Assembly: GCA_964458805.1 (NCBI GenBank)
Contig: CAYWKH010000042.1
Span: forward strand, 1-17,393
Length of the DNA stretch: 17,393 bases
Direction: 5' to 3'
Source: JAAYLU01 sp964458805
GTDB taxonomy: Bacteria; Synergistota; Synergistia; Synergistales; Aminobacteriaceae
Made by a program: the position numbers and the translations under genes. Under the pieces are notes generated by a model. It saw only the letters and a program-made list of their open reading frames with translations. It searched no databases and was not told the origin of the DNA. The stretch's first letter is position 1. Every line of letters begins with the position of its first letter. This document shows, in pieces, positions 7,413 to 13,868 of this stretch.

Positions 7413-8672
7413 ATGGACAAGGAGAAATCGCCGTCCCGCGTGCGACGCGGCGGCTGGATGGCGGGGCTGGCCGCCGGAGTGGTGATCGGGGCCGTGGCCG
7501 CCGGGGGACTTCTGGCGGCCGGCGCGGCAATGGACCTGGGCGAGTTCGCCGGCATCTCCCCATTCAACGCCCGCTCCCTGTGGCTTATGAAGCAGGCCAG
7601 GGGGCTGATAGAGACCTACCAGGTCGACTCGGGGACTAAGGAAGTAAAGGAGAGCGACCTTCTGTACGGCGCCATCCGTGGAATGGTGGCGGCCTGGGGC
7701 GACCCGTACACCCGGTTCGTGGACCCTCCTCAGCTCGAGGAGGAGGAGATCGAGATGGAGGGTCAGTACGGCGGGCTGGGGATCTACATCGGGCAGAGGG
7801 ACGGCAAGACGCTGGTCATCAGCCCGATAGAGGACACCCCCGCCGACAGGGCCGGGATGAAGCCCAACGACCAGATAGTCAAGATCGGAGACGAGGTCAT
7901 ACTCGGCTGGGACCAGAACCGCGTGGTCAAGATGCTGCGCGGGGAGCCTGGCGTCACCGTCACCCTGTGGATCCGCAGGGAGGGCGAGGAGGATCTGCTG
8001 GAGTTCAAGATCGTCCGCGAGATCATTAAGATAAAGTCCGTCCGCTGGGAGATGATGGATGCGGACATCGGTTACATCAAGCTCTCCCAGTTCAAGCACA
8101 ACACCGCCGAGGAGTTCGGCGAGGGGCTGTCCGATCTGGTGGACGGAGGCGCCAGGGGGCTGATACTGGACCTGCGCAACAACGGCGGCGGCCTGCTCAA
8201 CGGTGCCATGGAGATCTGCGACATGTTCCTCGACGGAGGCCCGGTGGTGAGCATCAAGGGGCGCGTCGACCGCATGAGCGACGAGGTCGCAGCCTCGCCC
8301 GGCAACCTGACCGACCTGCCCATGGTGGTGCTCATCAACGAGGGGAGCGCGTCGGCTTCCGAGATTGTCGCCGGGGCGCTGGCCGACAGGGGCAGGGCTC
8401 TGTCCGTCGGCAAGAAGACCTTCGGCAAGGGCTCTGTGCAGACCCTGTTCAACCTGGGCGACGGCTCCGGCCTGTACGTCACGGTCGGCCGCTACACCAC
8501 CCCCTCGGGACAGGTGATAGACAAGGAGGGGCTCTCGCCCGACGTGGAGGTGGACGGCGAGATGACCAAGGAGGCGGACAAGGACGACCAGCTCAAGAGG
8601 GCGAAATCGGAGCTCCGCGCCCTGATCTCCGGCAAGAGGGCGACCGTGCCGAAGGTCAAGGCCGGACACTGA
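7413..8672 (+). CDS. S41 family carboxyl-terminal processing peptidase (Ctp)
   Basis: A single N-terminal membrane anchor (about 15-37) is followed by an S41 N-terminal region, a PDZ domain at about 110-200 (GGLGIYIG at 120-127, DTPADRAGMKPNDQI at 141-155) and the protease core. The Ser-Lys dyad is visible: GSASASE places the nucleophile at Ser314, and TFGKGSVQ puts Lys339 exactly 25 residues later, as in plant D1 protease. At 419 residues it has the usual bacterial CtpA length. Such periplasmic tail-specific proteases trim or degrade envelope proteins and often control peptidoglycan hydrolases. Its position directly after the M23 gene (21-base gap) makes that hydrolase a plausible substrate, which is inference. 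AAGGAG lies nine bases before ATG 7413. Confidence 0.95.
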   Translation: MDKEKSPSRVRRGGWMAGLAAGVVIGAVAAGGLLAAGAAMDLGEFAGISPFNARSLWLMKQARGLIETYQVDSGTKEVKESDLLYGAIRGMVAAWGDPYTRFVDPPQLEEEEIEMEGQYGGLGIYIGQRDGKTLVISPIEDTPADRAGMKPNDQIVKIGDEVILGWDQNRVVKMLRGEPGVTVTLWIRREGEEDLLEFKIVREIIKIKSVRWEMMDADIGYIKLSQFKHNTAEEFGEGLSDLVDGGARGLILDLRNNGGGLLNGAMEICDMFLDGGPVVSIKGRVDRMSDEVAASPGNLTDLPMVVLINEGSASASEIVAGALADRGRALSVGKKTFGKGSVQTLFNLGDGSGLYVTVGRYTTPSGQVIDKEGLSPDVEVDGEMTKEADKDDQLKRAKSELRALISGKRATVPKVKAGH

Positions 8673-8686
8673 CGCAGGGCCGGGTG

Positions 8687-9982
8687 ATGGACAGGCTGAG
8701 GGGAAGGGTCGAGGTCGTCGTCGGCCTGCAGTGGGGCGACGAGGGAAAGGGCAGGGTGGCGGACGCCCTGGCGCCGGGCTTCGACGTCTTCGCCCGCGGC
8801 CAGGGAGGCGCTAACTCGGGGCACACGGTGGTCATAGATGGAAAGAGACACGAGCTCTTCCTTCTGCCCACCGGGATGTTGCGCCCGTGCAAGACCTGCG
8901 TGCTCGGCAGCGGGGTGCTCATAGACCCCGACCTGCTGCTCGCCGAGTTGAGGAATCTGCAGGAGGGCGGCATGGACCGAGCCACCCTGGTGGTGAGCGA
9001 GACGGCCCACGCGATAATGCCCTACCACAAGCTGCTCGACAGGGCTTGCGACCGCACCCGGGGCAGAAGGCGGCCGCCCGGTTCGCACGACCTGGGCATG
9101 GACTCGGCTTGCGCGGACAAATACGCAAGGCGGGGCATAAGGGTCGAGGACCTGCTGGACGAGGACATCCTCAGGGAGAGGCTGGAGTCGAACCTGGACG
9201 AGGCCAACACCCTCCTGTCGAAGGTCTACGACGAGGAGCCGCTCCCCTTCCACGAGACCTACTCCACGGCGCTCTCCTGGGGCAGGGCGCTCGCCCCCTA
9301 CGTGCGCGACGCCTCGCTCTCCGTGGCGGAGGCGATCGCCGAGGGCAGGGGGGTGCTGTACGAGGGCGCTCAGGGGACCCTGCTCGACGTGGACCTCGGG
9401 ACCTACCCTCATGTCGCGAACTCCTGCACCGCGGCGGCCGGGGCCTGTACAGGCCTGGGAGTGGGCCCCTCCGCGATAGACCGAGTGGTCGGAGTCCTGA
9501 AGGCCTACTGCACCAGGGCCGGTGAGGGCCCCCTCCCGACAGAGGAGCACGGCGAGAAGGGCGACGGGCTCAGGACCAGGGGCGCCGAGTTCGACTCCGC
9601 TACCGGCGCGGCGCGGCGCTGCGGCTGGCTGGACCTCCCGGCCCTGCGCTACGCGGCCAGGGTCAATGGCGCGTCCTCCCTCGCGATCACCAAGCTGGAC
9701 ATCCTCGCCGGGGTGGAGCGGATACCCGTGTGCGTCTCCTACGAGATCGACGGGGTCGAGGTCGCGGAGTTCCCCTGTTCGCGCGCCGGTCTGGCCAGGG
9801 CCGTCCCGCGCTACGAGTACCTCGAGGGGTGGCGGGAGGACATCTCCCGCTGCGTGTCGTTCGGGGAGTTGCCGAAAAACGCCAGGGACTATGTACGCTA
9901 CGTTGAGGCCGCAGTCGGGACGCCGGTTAGCATGGCGGGGGTCGGCCCCGGCAGGGAACAGACCATCCTGCTGGACTCCTGA
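8687..9982 (+). CDS. purA: Adenylosuccinate synthetase with altered IMP/aspartate site
   Basis: The 431-residue protein aligns to the PurA family over its whole length. GTP and catalytic elements are intact: GDEGKGR at 17-23 (Asp18, Lys21), GANSGHT at 41-47 (His46), EGAQGT at 226-231 and TKLDIL at 335-340. With a constant offset of +5 to my recollection of E. coli numbering, several IMP or aspartate contacts differ: Thr129 is His134 (GTTGRGIGP reads GSHDLGMDS), Thr239 is Ala244, Thr300 is Ala305 and Arg303 is Ala308; Arg143 is kept as Arg148. The family makes adenylosuccinate from IMP, aspartate and GTP; whether this protein does is open. The start could be ATG 8687 or the adjacent GTG 8684; no strong Shine-Dalgarno is visible, so coupling to the S41 gene (stop 14 bases upstream) is likely. 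Confidence 0.88.
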   Translation: MDRLRGRVEVVVGLQWGDEGKGRVADALAPGFDVFARGQGGANSGHTVVIDGKRHELFLLPTGMLRPCKTCVLGSGVLIDPDLLLAELRNLQEGGMDRATLVVSETAHAIMPYHKLLDRACDRTRGRRRPPGSHDLGMDSACADKYARRGIRVEDLLDEDILRERLESNLDEANTLLSKVYDEEPLPFHETYSTALSWGRALAPYVRDASLSVAEAIAEGRGVLYEGAQGTLLDVDLGTYPHVANSCTAAAGACTGLGVGPSAIDRVVGVLKAYCTRAGEGPLPTEEHGEKGDGLRTRGAEFDSATGAARRCGWLDLPALRYAARVNGASSLAITKLDILAGVERIPVCVSYEIDGVEVAEFPCSRAGLARAVPRYEYLEGWREDISRCVSFGELPKNARDYVRYVEAAVGTPVSMAGVGPGREQTILLDS

Positions 9983-9998
9983 CCGGGGAGCACGTCCG

Positions 9999-10454
9999 GT
10001 GTTTCTGCCCGTCATTCGCTTCTGCACCCTTAAGGACCTGGACCGAATAATGCGCGTGGAGGAACGGTCTTTCGATTCACCGTGGCCTCGAGACCTGGTC
10101 CGGAGGGACCTGTCGGGCGGAACTGCCGCTATCTATCTCGGTGCCTTCGGCGGGGAGACCATGCTGGGATACGCAGCCATGTTCCCCTGCGAAAGGGGCG
10201 CGGAGCTCGCGAGCATCGCGGTCACGCCGGAGTACCAGCGCCGGGGGGTGGCCTCCCAGCTCCTGCTGGGGATATCGGAGGTCGCGGTGGCGCTCGGGTA
10301 CGGCAGGCTGTGCTTGCATGTCAAGGTCACATCCGAGGGGGCGCGCGCCTTCTACGATAAGTACGGTTTTACGACTATCATGCTTAAGCCGGACTACTAC
10401 GAGGGCGGTACGGACGCCCTGCTGATGGAGTCCGCGCTGCCGCTGAAGATATAA
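9999..10454 (+). CDS. rimI: RimI-type GNAT N-acetyltransferase
   Basis: This 151-residue GNAT carries the acetyl-CoA loop QRRGVA at 80-85 after the strand ELASIAVTPEY, the RimI-like N-terminal VEERSFDSPWP at 20-30, and the late FYDKYGF at 118-124 with YYEGG at 133-137. RimI acetylates the N-terminal Ala of ribosomal protein S18 and related targets. The position of RimI's proposed catalytic Glu103 (LEVR) here reads LHVK with His107, which resembles the LHV of eukaryotic Naa50 N-terminal acetyltransferases. The substrate is therefore uncertain although the fold and subfamily are clear. GTG 9999 is chosen because GGGGAG at 9985-9990 precedes it by eight bases. The gap to purA is 16 bases. Confidence 0.82.
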   Translation: MFLPVIRFCTLKDLDRIMRVEERSFDSPWPRDLVRRDLSGGTAAIYLGAFGGETMLGYAAMFPCERGAELASIAVTPEYQRRGVASQLLLGISEVAVALGYGRLCLHVKVTSEGARAFYDKYGFTTIMLKPDYYEGGTDALLMESALPLKI

Positions 10455-10494
10455 GCGCCCCGGCGCGCGGGTCGCGTAAAAAGGAGTTGCTGCG

Positions 10495-11370
10495 GTGAGC
10501 GGTACGACCGAGATAACATGGAGGGGGCTGTCGGGCCTGCGCCGCCTGTTGGGCGCCCTCTCGCCGCGCGGTGTGGTTCGCCTGGGCGCAGGGCTTGGAC
10601 TGTTGCTCCGGGCTTTCGGCGGCAGTAGGGTAAAGGAGGCGGAGGAGAGGTGCGCGAGGGCCCTCGGGGCGGGGGCGAGGGAGGCCAGCAGGATCGTGCG
10701 GGAGTCCTACGCAAACCTAGGCAGGTCGGCGGCGGAGTTTCTGTCCGCGGGCGGCGGAAAAGTCTCTTCCGTCATGACTCTGCACGGCGCGGAGCACCTC
10801 CGGCGAGCCTTCGAGAAAAACAGGGGCGTCATCCTGTTCTCCGGGCACATCGGCAACTGGGAGCACGGCGCGGCCCTGCTGTCCGAGATGGGCTACCCGA
10901 TGAACGCGATTGGCGCGGAGCAACGGGACGACAGGGTGACCTCCCTCATAGAGGAGCTTCGCGCCGTGCGCGGCGTGACAACGGTCGGCAAGGGACTGGA
11001 CCTCAGGGCCGCGATGAGATGCCTCAAGCGAGGGGAGCTGCTGGCGATCCTGATCGACCAGGATGTCAGGGACAGGGGGGTGTTCGTCCCCTTCCTCGGC
11101 ATCCCCGCCTCCACCCCGTTCGGGATGCTCAAGATGGCCGCGAGGCTTGGGGCGGTTATACTGCCCTCTTTCTCCCTGCGAAGGGGATGCTCCGCCGAGC
11201 ACGACCTGTACATTCTGCCATCCCCCTGGAAGGAGGGTGCGCCCGGGCCGGGCGAGTCCATGGAGGAGGCCATGACCAAGTGCAACGACCTGGTGAGCGG
11301 GTTCATAAGGGAGCACCCCGAGCAGTGGATGTGGCTCTACCCCCGGTGGGCCTCCGCGAGGGAGGTTTAG
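10495..11370 (+). CDS. LpxL/HtrB-type lipid A biosynthesis acyltransferase family protein
   Basis: The 291-residue protein matches the LPLAT (HtrB/LpxL) family. The catalytic HX4E is SGHIGNWEHG, with His118 and Glu123. It is followed by DQDVRDRGVFVPFLG near residues 190-205, the STPFGMLKMAARLG helix, and the C-terminal QWMWLYPRW. These enzymes add secondary acyl chains to lipid A or a related glycolipid on the inner face of the cytoplasmic membrane. No clear N-terminal membrane helix is present, only moderately hydrophobic helices at about 18-42, so it may be peripheral. GTG 10495 is preceded by AAGGAG at 10481-10486. It supports a diderm cell with an LPS-like outer leaflet. The exact acceptor cannot be read from sequence. 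Confidence 0.85.
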   Translation: MSGTTEITWRGLSGLRRLLGALSPRGVVRLGAGLGLLLRAFGGSRVKEAEERCARALGAGAREASRIVRESYANLGRSAAEFLSAGGGKVSSVMTLHGAEHLRRAFEKNRGVILFSGHIGNWEHGAALLSEMGYPMNAIGAEQRDDRVTSLIEELRAVRGVTTVGKGLDLRAAMRCLKRGELLAILIDQDVRDRGVFVPFLGIPASTPFGMLKMAARLGAVILPSFSLRRGCSAEHDLYILPSPWKEGAPGPGESMEEAMTKCNDLVSGFIREHPEQWMWLYPRWASAREV

Positions 11371-11372
11371 CG

Positions 11373-11840
11373 GTGTACCTCGGGATAGACCCTGGAAGGG
11401 AAAAGTGCGGCTGGGCGATGGTGGACGAGGACGGGGAGCTGTGCGCGTCGGGCATGTTCAGGACGGCCGACGCTCGGGAGTTCTTCAGGGCCGCCGCGGA
11501 CGGGACTTTCCAGTCGCTGGAGCGCTTCATCGTCGAGAAAACCGCGCAATGGCCGGAATCATGCTTCGAGCTCGAGATTCTCCTGGGGGACGGCACAGGG
11601 AAGGAGTCGCTTTTAGCACTTGCGCAATCAGCGCCTTTTAGAGTAAAGTTAGTTCCCGAGGGGGGGACCACCCTCGAAGCTCGGTCCCTCTACTGGAGGT
11701 TGCACCCGCCGCGGGGGCTGTGGAGGCTCGTTACGACGAAGCTCCGCGTGCCGCGAAGGGACGTGGACGACCTTGCCGCATGGGCCATCGTCCTGCGCAG
11801 CCTCGGAAAAATGCAGCGGGAGACAGAAAGGGATTGGTGA
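11373..11840 (+). CDS. RuvC/YqgF-like RNase H-fold protein (cyanobacterial-type resolvase family)
   Basis: This 155-residue protein starts with LGIDPGREKCGWAMVDEDG (3-21), the first acidic strand of RuvC/YqgF nucleases with Asp6. It continues with GDGTGK at 72-77, a PEGGTTLEARSLYWRLHPPRG block at 95-115 and a C-terminal VDDLAAWAI at 131-139 that supplies the final Asp pair. I recognise this layout from small resolvase-like proteins of cyanobacteria and some other phyla; a role in DNA or RNA cleavage is inferred. GTG 11373 has GGAGGT six bases upstream and lies two bases after the acyltransferase stop. Codons 80-94 (11610-11654) are strikingly A/T-ending compared with the rest of the gene. The same reading frame stays open upstream through the acyltransferase gene, but that part is a shadow. 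Confidence 0.75.
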   Translation: MYLGIDPGREKCGWAMVDEDGELCASGMFRTADAREFFRAAADGTFQSLERFIVEKTAQWPESCFELEILLGDGTGKESLLALAQSAPFRVKLVPEGGTTLEARSLYWRLHPPRGLWRLVTTKLRVPRRDVDDLAAWAIVLRSLGKMQRETERDW

Positions 11841-11846
11841 GAGGTA

Positions 11847-12332
11847 ATGGGAACGGAGAAGCTGGCGACCCTGGTCAATACATTTGGATCTTCCCTGATG
11901 TCAGTGAGCGGGGAGATGGGGGTGGAGCTCGCCCTGGCCAAGTCCGAGATCGCCCAGGGAGTGAATGTGAAGGGCAGCAGGCTCGCGGCCCTCATAGGCA
12001 TAGTGGGAGGCGGGGTGCAGGGAACCGCTGTCATAATGCTTGATGAAGGCGGATTCAACGCAACCGTGTCCGCCATGTCGGGGGGCATGATAACCCCCAA
12101 CCTCGAGGACCCGGTGTCGATGAGCGTCATAGGGGAGCTGGCCAACATGGTCAGCGGCAGGGCGCTGATCCAGGCCGCCCTAGAGGGAACCGAGGTCACC
12201 CCGCCCCAGCTCATCTCCGGCGACGGGATCAAGACGATACCCAGCCAATCCCCCGGAATCAGGAGCTTCACCCTCCCCTTCAGGCTCACCGCCGGCGGCA
12301 CCCTCTTCCTGGTCCTGTCCTTCAGCGTCTAG
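11847..12332 (+). CDS. CheX-like (CheC/CheX/FliY phosphatase fold) protein
   Basis: The 161-residue protein resembles CheX of the CheC/CheX/FliY phospho-CheY phosphatase family. The signature Ser/Asp-x3-Glu-x2-Asn is present as Ser93, Glu97 and Asn100 in SVIGELANMVSGRA, and TPP (118-120) follows about 18 residues later where the family has conserved proline. A hydrophobic strand pair (LAALIGIVGGG, TAVIMLDEGG) precedes it and a final strand GTLFLVLSFSV ends it. This would make it a cytoplasmic response-regulator phosphatase, but no receptor, CheA or CheY gene is in view. ATG 11847 lies six bases after the previous stop; the only Shine-Dalgarno-like bases (GAGAGGT) are very close to the start, so translation may depend on reinitiation. 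It is the last gene before the terminator. Confidence 0.75.
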   Translation: MGTEKLATLVNTFGSSLMSVSGEMGVELALAKSEIAQGVNVKGSRLAALIGIVGGGVQGTAVIMLDEGGFNATVSAMSGGMITPNLEDPVSMSVIGELANMVSGRALIQAALEGTEVTPPQLISGDGIKTIPSQSPGIRSFTLPFRLTAGGTLFLVLSFSV

Positions 12333-12365
12333 CCTCCCAATACCCTATACTGTCCTTATAAACAG

Positions 12366-12393
12366 GCCCGGAGGCGCGCAGGCGCCCCCGGGC
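12366..12393. terminator. Probable bidirectional terminator hairpin between convergent genes
   Basis: The arms GCCCGG (12366-12371) and CCGGGC (12388-12393) pair, and inside them GGCGC (12373-12377) pairs with GCGCC (12382-12386) around a four-base loop, with one A-C mismatch. It lies between the end of the CheX-like gene and the end of the minus-strand transporter gene. On the plus strand it is followed by TCTCTTGG and on the minus strand by TGTTTAT, so the T-tracts are weak but present on both sides. Confidence 0.7.
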
Positions 12394-12416
12394 TCTCTTG
12401 GTGTGCCCGGTTCGGG

Positions 12417-13613
12417 TCAGAGCTTCTCTCCCTCCGACGACGCCACGATCGCGGCCACGCAGGCGTCCCCTATGACGTTGATCGACGTCCTGGCCATGTC
12501 GAGCACCGCGTCTATGCCCGCCACCAGCGCCGCCCCCTCGAGCGGCAGGCCCACCGCGGTCAGGACCAGAGTGAGCATAATAAGGCCCGCGCCCGGCACC
12601 CCGGCCGTGCCTATGGAAGCCAGGGTCGCGGTCAGCAGTATATTGAGCTGCGCCCCCATGCCGAGGGAAAGGCCGTAGGCCTGGGCGACGAACAGAGCGC
12701 ACACGCCCTGGTATAGGGCAGTGCCGTCCATGTTGATAGTCGCGCCCAGCGGCAGCACGAACGACGTTACCTTCTCCGATATCCCCAGGTTCTCGCGCGC
12801 GTTGCGGATGGTCACCGGCAGGGCGGCGGCGCTGGAGCGCGTGACGAACGCCGTGAGCCCCGCCTCGCGGATGCCCTTCAAGAACCAGAGCGGGGATTTC
12901 TTGACGAAGGTCATGATGAGCGAGGAGTAGACGATCAGCAGCTGCAGCACGCAACCCACGTAGACTGCGACGATCACCTTGGCGAACGGCGCCAGCACCG
13001 ACAGCCCGTACTTGGACACCGTGTCGGCGATGAGGGCGAACACGCCGTAGGGCGCCACCATCATCACTATGCCGGTGAGCTTGTACATGGTCTCCGCCAT
13101 CGAGTCGAAGAAGCTCACCAGCGGGGCGCCCTTGTCCTTCGCCAGCACGGCCGACACCCCGAGGAACAGCGCGAAGACGATTATCTGGAGCATCTGTCCG
13201 TCGACCGCAGCCTTGAGCGGGTTGTCGGGGAAAAGGTTGAGCAGGACGCTCTTGATGCTCGGTGCCTCCTTGGCCTCGAACTTCAGACCCTCGCCGATCG
13301 CCAGCCCGACTCCCGGCTGCATCAGGTTGCCGAGCGCGAGTCCTATGACGATCGCCACGGCGGTGGTGGCCAGGTAGAAGAACAGGGTCTTGAGACCTAT
13401 TCTACCCAGGTCGCGCGGGTCTCCGATGGAGGCGGCCCCCACGACGAGGCTGGAGAAGACCAGCGGCACTATCAGCATCTTCAGGAGCTTGAGAAACGCG
13501 CTCCCCACAGGCTCGACGTACTGCACCTTGTCGCCGAACATAGCGCCGGCGGCGATCCCGAGCACAAACCCTATCCCTATCTGCCAAATGAGAGGTATCT
13601 TCTTTTCCGACAA
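12417..13613 (-). CDS. Glutamate/aspartate-type DAACS symporter (GltP/GltT family)
   Basis: This 398-residue polytopic protein belongs to the dicarboxylate/amino acid:cation symporter family. Visible elements are HP1 RSSAAALP at 259-266, the TM7 motif NMDGT at 294-298, HP2 SIGTAGVPGAG at 333-343, and TM8 DMARTSINVIGD at 372-383. The TM8 residues match the archaeal GltPh ligand set Asp394, Arg397, Thr398, Asn401 and Asp405, as Asp372, Arg375, Thr376, Asn379 and Asp383. DctA-type C4-dicarboxylate carriers, as I recall them, lack that first Asp, so an acidic amino acid is the likelier substrate. The start is TTG, with AAGGAGG eight bases upstream. It is the only minus-strand gene and has its own promoter candidate. 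Glutamate or aspartate uptake fits an amino-acid-fermenting anaerobe. Confidence 0.92.
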   Translation of the reverse strand: MSEKKIPLIWQIGIGFVLGIAAGAMFGDKVQYVEPVGSAFLKLLKMLIVPLVFSSLVVGAASIGDPRDLGRIGLKTLFFYLATTAVAIVIGLALGNLMQPGVGLAIGEGLKFEAKEAPSIKSVLLNLFPDNPLKAAVDGQMLQIIVFALFLGVSAVLAKDKGAPLVSFFDSMAETMYKLTGIVMMVAPYGVFALIADTVSKYGLSVLAPFAKVIVAVYVGCVLQLLIVYSSLIMTFVKKSPLWFLKGIREAGLTAFVTRSSAAALPVTIRNARENLGISEKVTSFVLPLGATINMDGTALYQGVCALFVAQAYGLSLGMGAQLNILLTATLASIGTAGVPGAGLIMLTLVLTAVGLPLEGAALVAGIDAVLDMARTSINVIGDACVAAIVASSEGEKL

Positions 13614-13621
13614 AAAAACCG

Positions 13622-13628
13622 CCTCCTT
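13622..13628 (-). promoter_or_regulatory. Strong Shine-Dalgarno deciding a TTG start
   Basis: On the minus strand AAGGAGG occupies these bases, eight nucleotides before TTG (13613-13611). No better ATG or GTG is in frame nearby, so the TTG is accepted as the start of the symporter. The start lies in a run of seven T residues. Confidence 0.75.
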
Positions 13629-13727
13629 CAGTCGATTTTGTGATGCGAGTCAAGACAGAAAGCCGTTCGACACCTCTGTACCTGCGGATCACCCCCTTGA
13701 GCGCTACTGACTGGTGAAAGATACCCC

Positions 13728-13757
13728 ATTTTAACCCTTTTCTCGCGATAGGGACAA
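13728..13757 (-). promoter_or_regulatory. Candidate sigma-70-type promoter for the symporter gene
   Basis: Read on the minus strand, TTGTCC (13757-13752) and TAAAAT (13733-13728) are separated by 18 bases, in the most A/T-rich part of the window. It would give a leader of roughly 105-110 bases before the TTG start. The match is fair (four of six and five of six bases). No experimental support is available. Confidence 0.5.
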
Positions 13758-13762
13758 CCCTT

Positions 13763-13768
13763 TATAAT
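13763..13768 (+). promoter_or_regulatory. Candidate -10 box for the patatin gene
   Basis: A perfect TATAAT lies about 100 bases before the patatin ATG. The region 16-18 bases upstream has only a poor -35 match (TTCTCG or similar), so an activator would probably be needed if it is used. It is back to back with the -35 of the divergent symporter promoter. Confidence 0.35.
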
Positions 13769-13775
13769 TTACCGA

Positions 13776-13788
13776 GCCGGGTCCCGGC
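13776..13788. repeat. Perfect 6+1+6 palindrome in the divergent intergenic region
   Basis: GCCGGG and CCCGGC flank a single T. It starts seven bases after the TATAAT, about where transcription would begin. It could be an operator for a dimeric regulator or a small five-pair hairpin at the 5' end of the mRNA. Short GC palindromes are common at this base composition, so the assignment is tentative. Confidence 0.35.
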
Positions 13789-13855
13789 GGTATGGCACGA
13801 GGTACGAAATTCTGATAGGATATGCAGGTTATAAGGCCTTGTGGCGTAGAATTTT

Positions 13856-13868
13856 AAGGGGGGGGAGG
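13856..13868 (+). promoter_or_regulatory. Purine-rich ribosome binding site deciding the patatin start
   Basis: AAGG followed by a G-run and AGG stands directly before ATG 13869. It favours this ATG over an in-frame TTG at 13839. Starting at 13869 also yields a clean signal peptide. Confidence 0.65.

Noticed and set aside
6399..8669. 756-codon open frame on the minus strand opposite the M23 and S41 genes
   Set aside because: Antisense shadow caused by G/C-ending codons; composition is low-complexity (Leu, His, Gln, Arg, Gly) and no domain is recognisable.
8492..10027. 511-codon minus-strand open frame opposite purA
   Set aside because: Same antisense-shadow pattern; purA on the plus strand is unmistakable.
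10455..10494. GCGCC/GGCGC inverted repeat between the GNAT and acyltransferase genes
   Set aside because: Two-base loop and no T-tract; expected by chance at this base composition.
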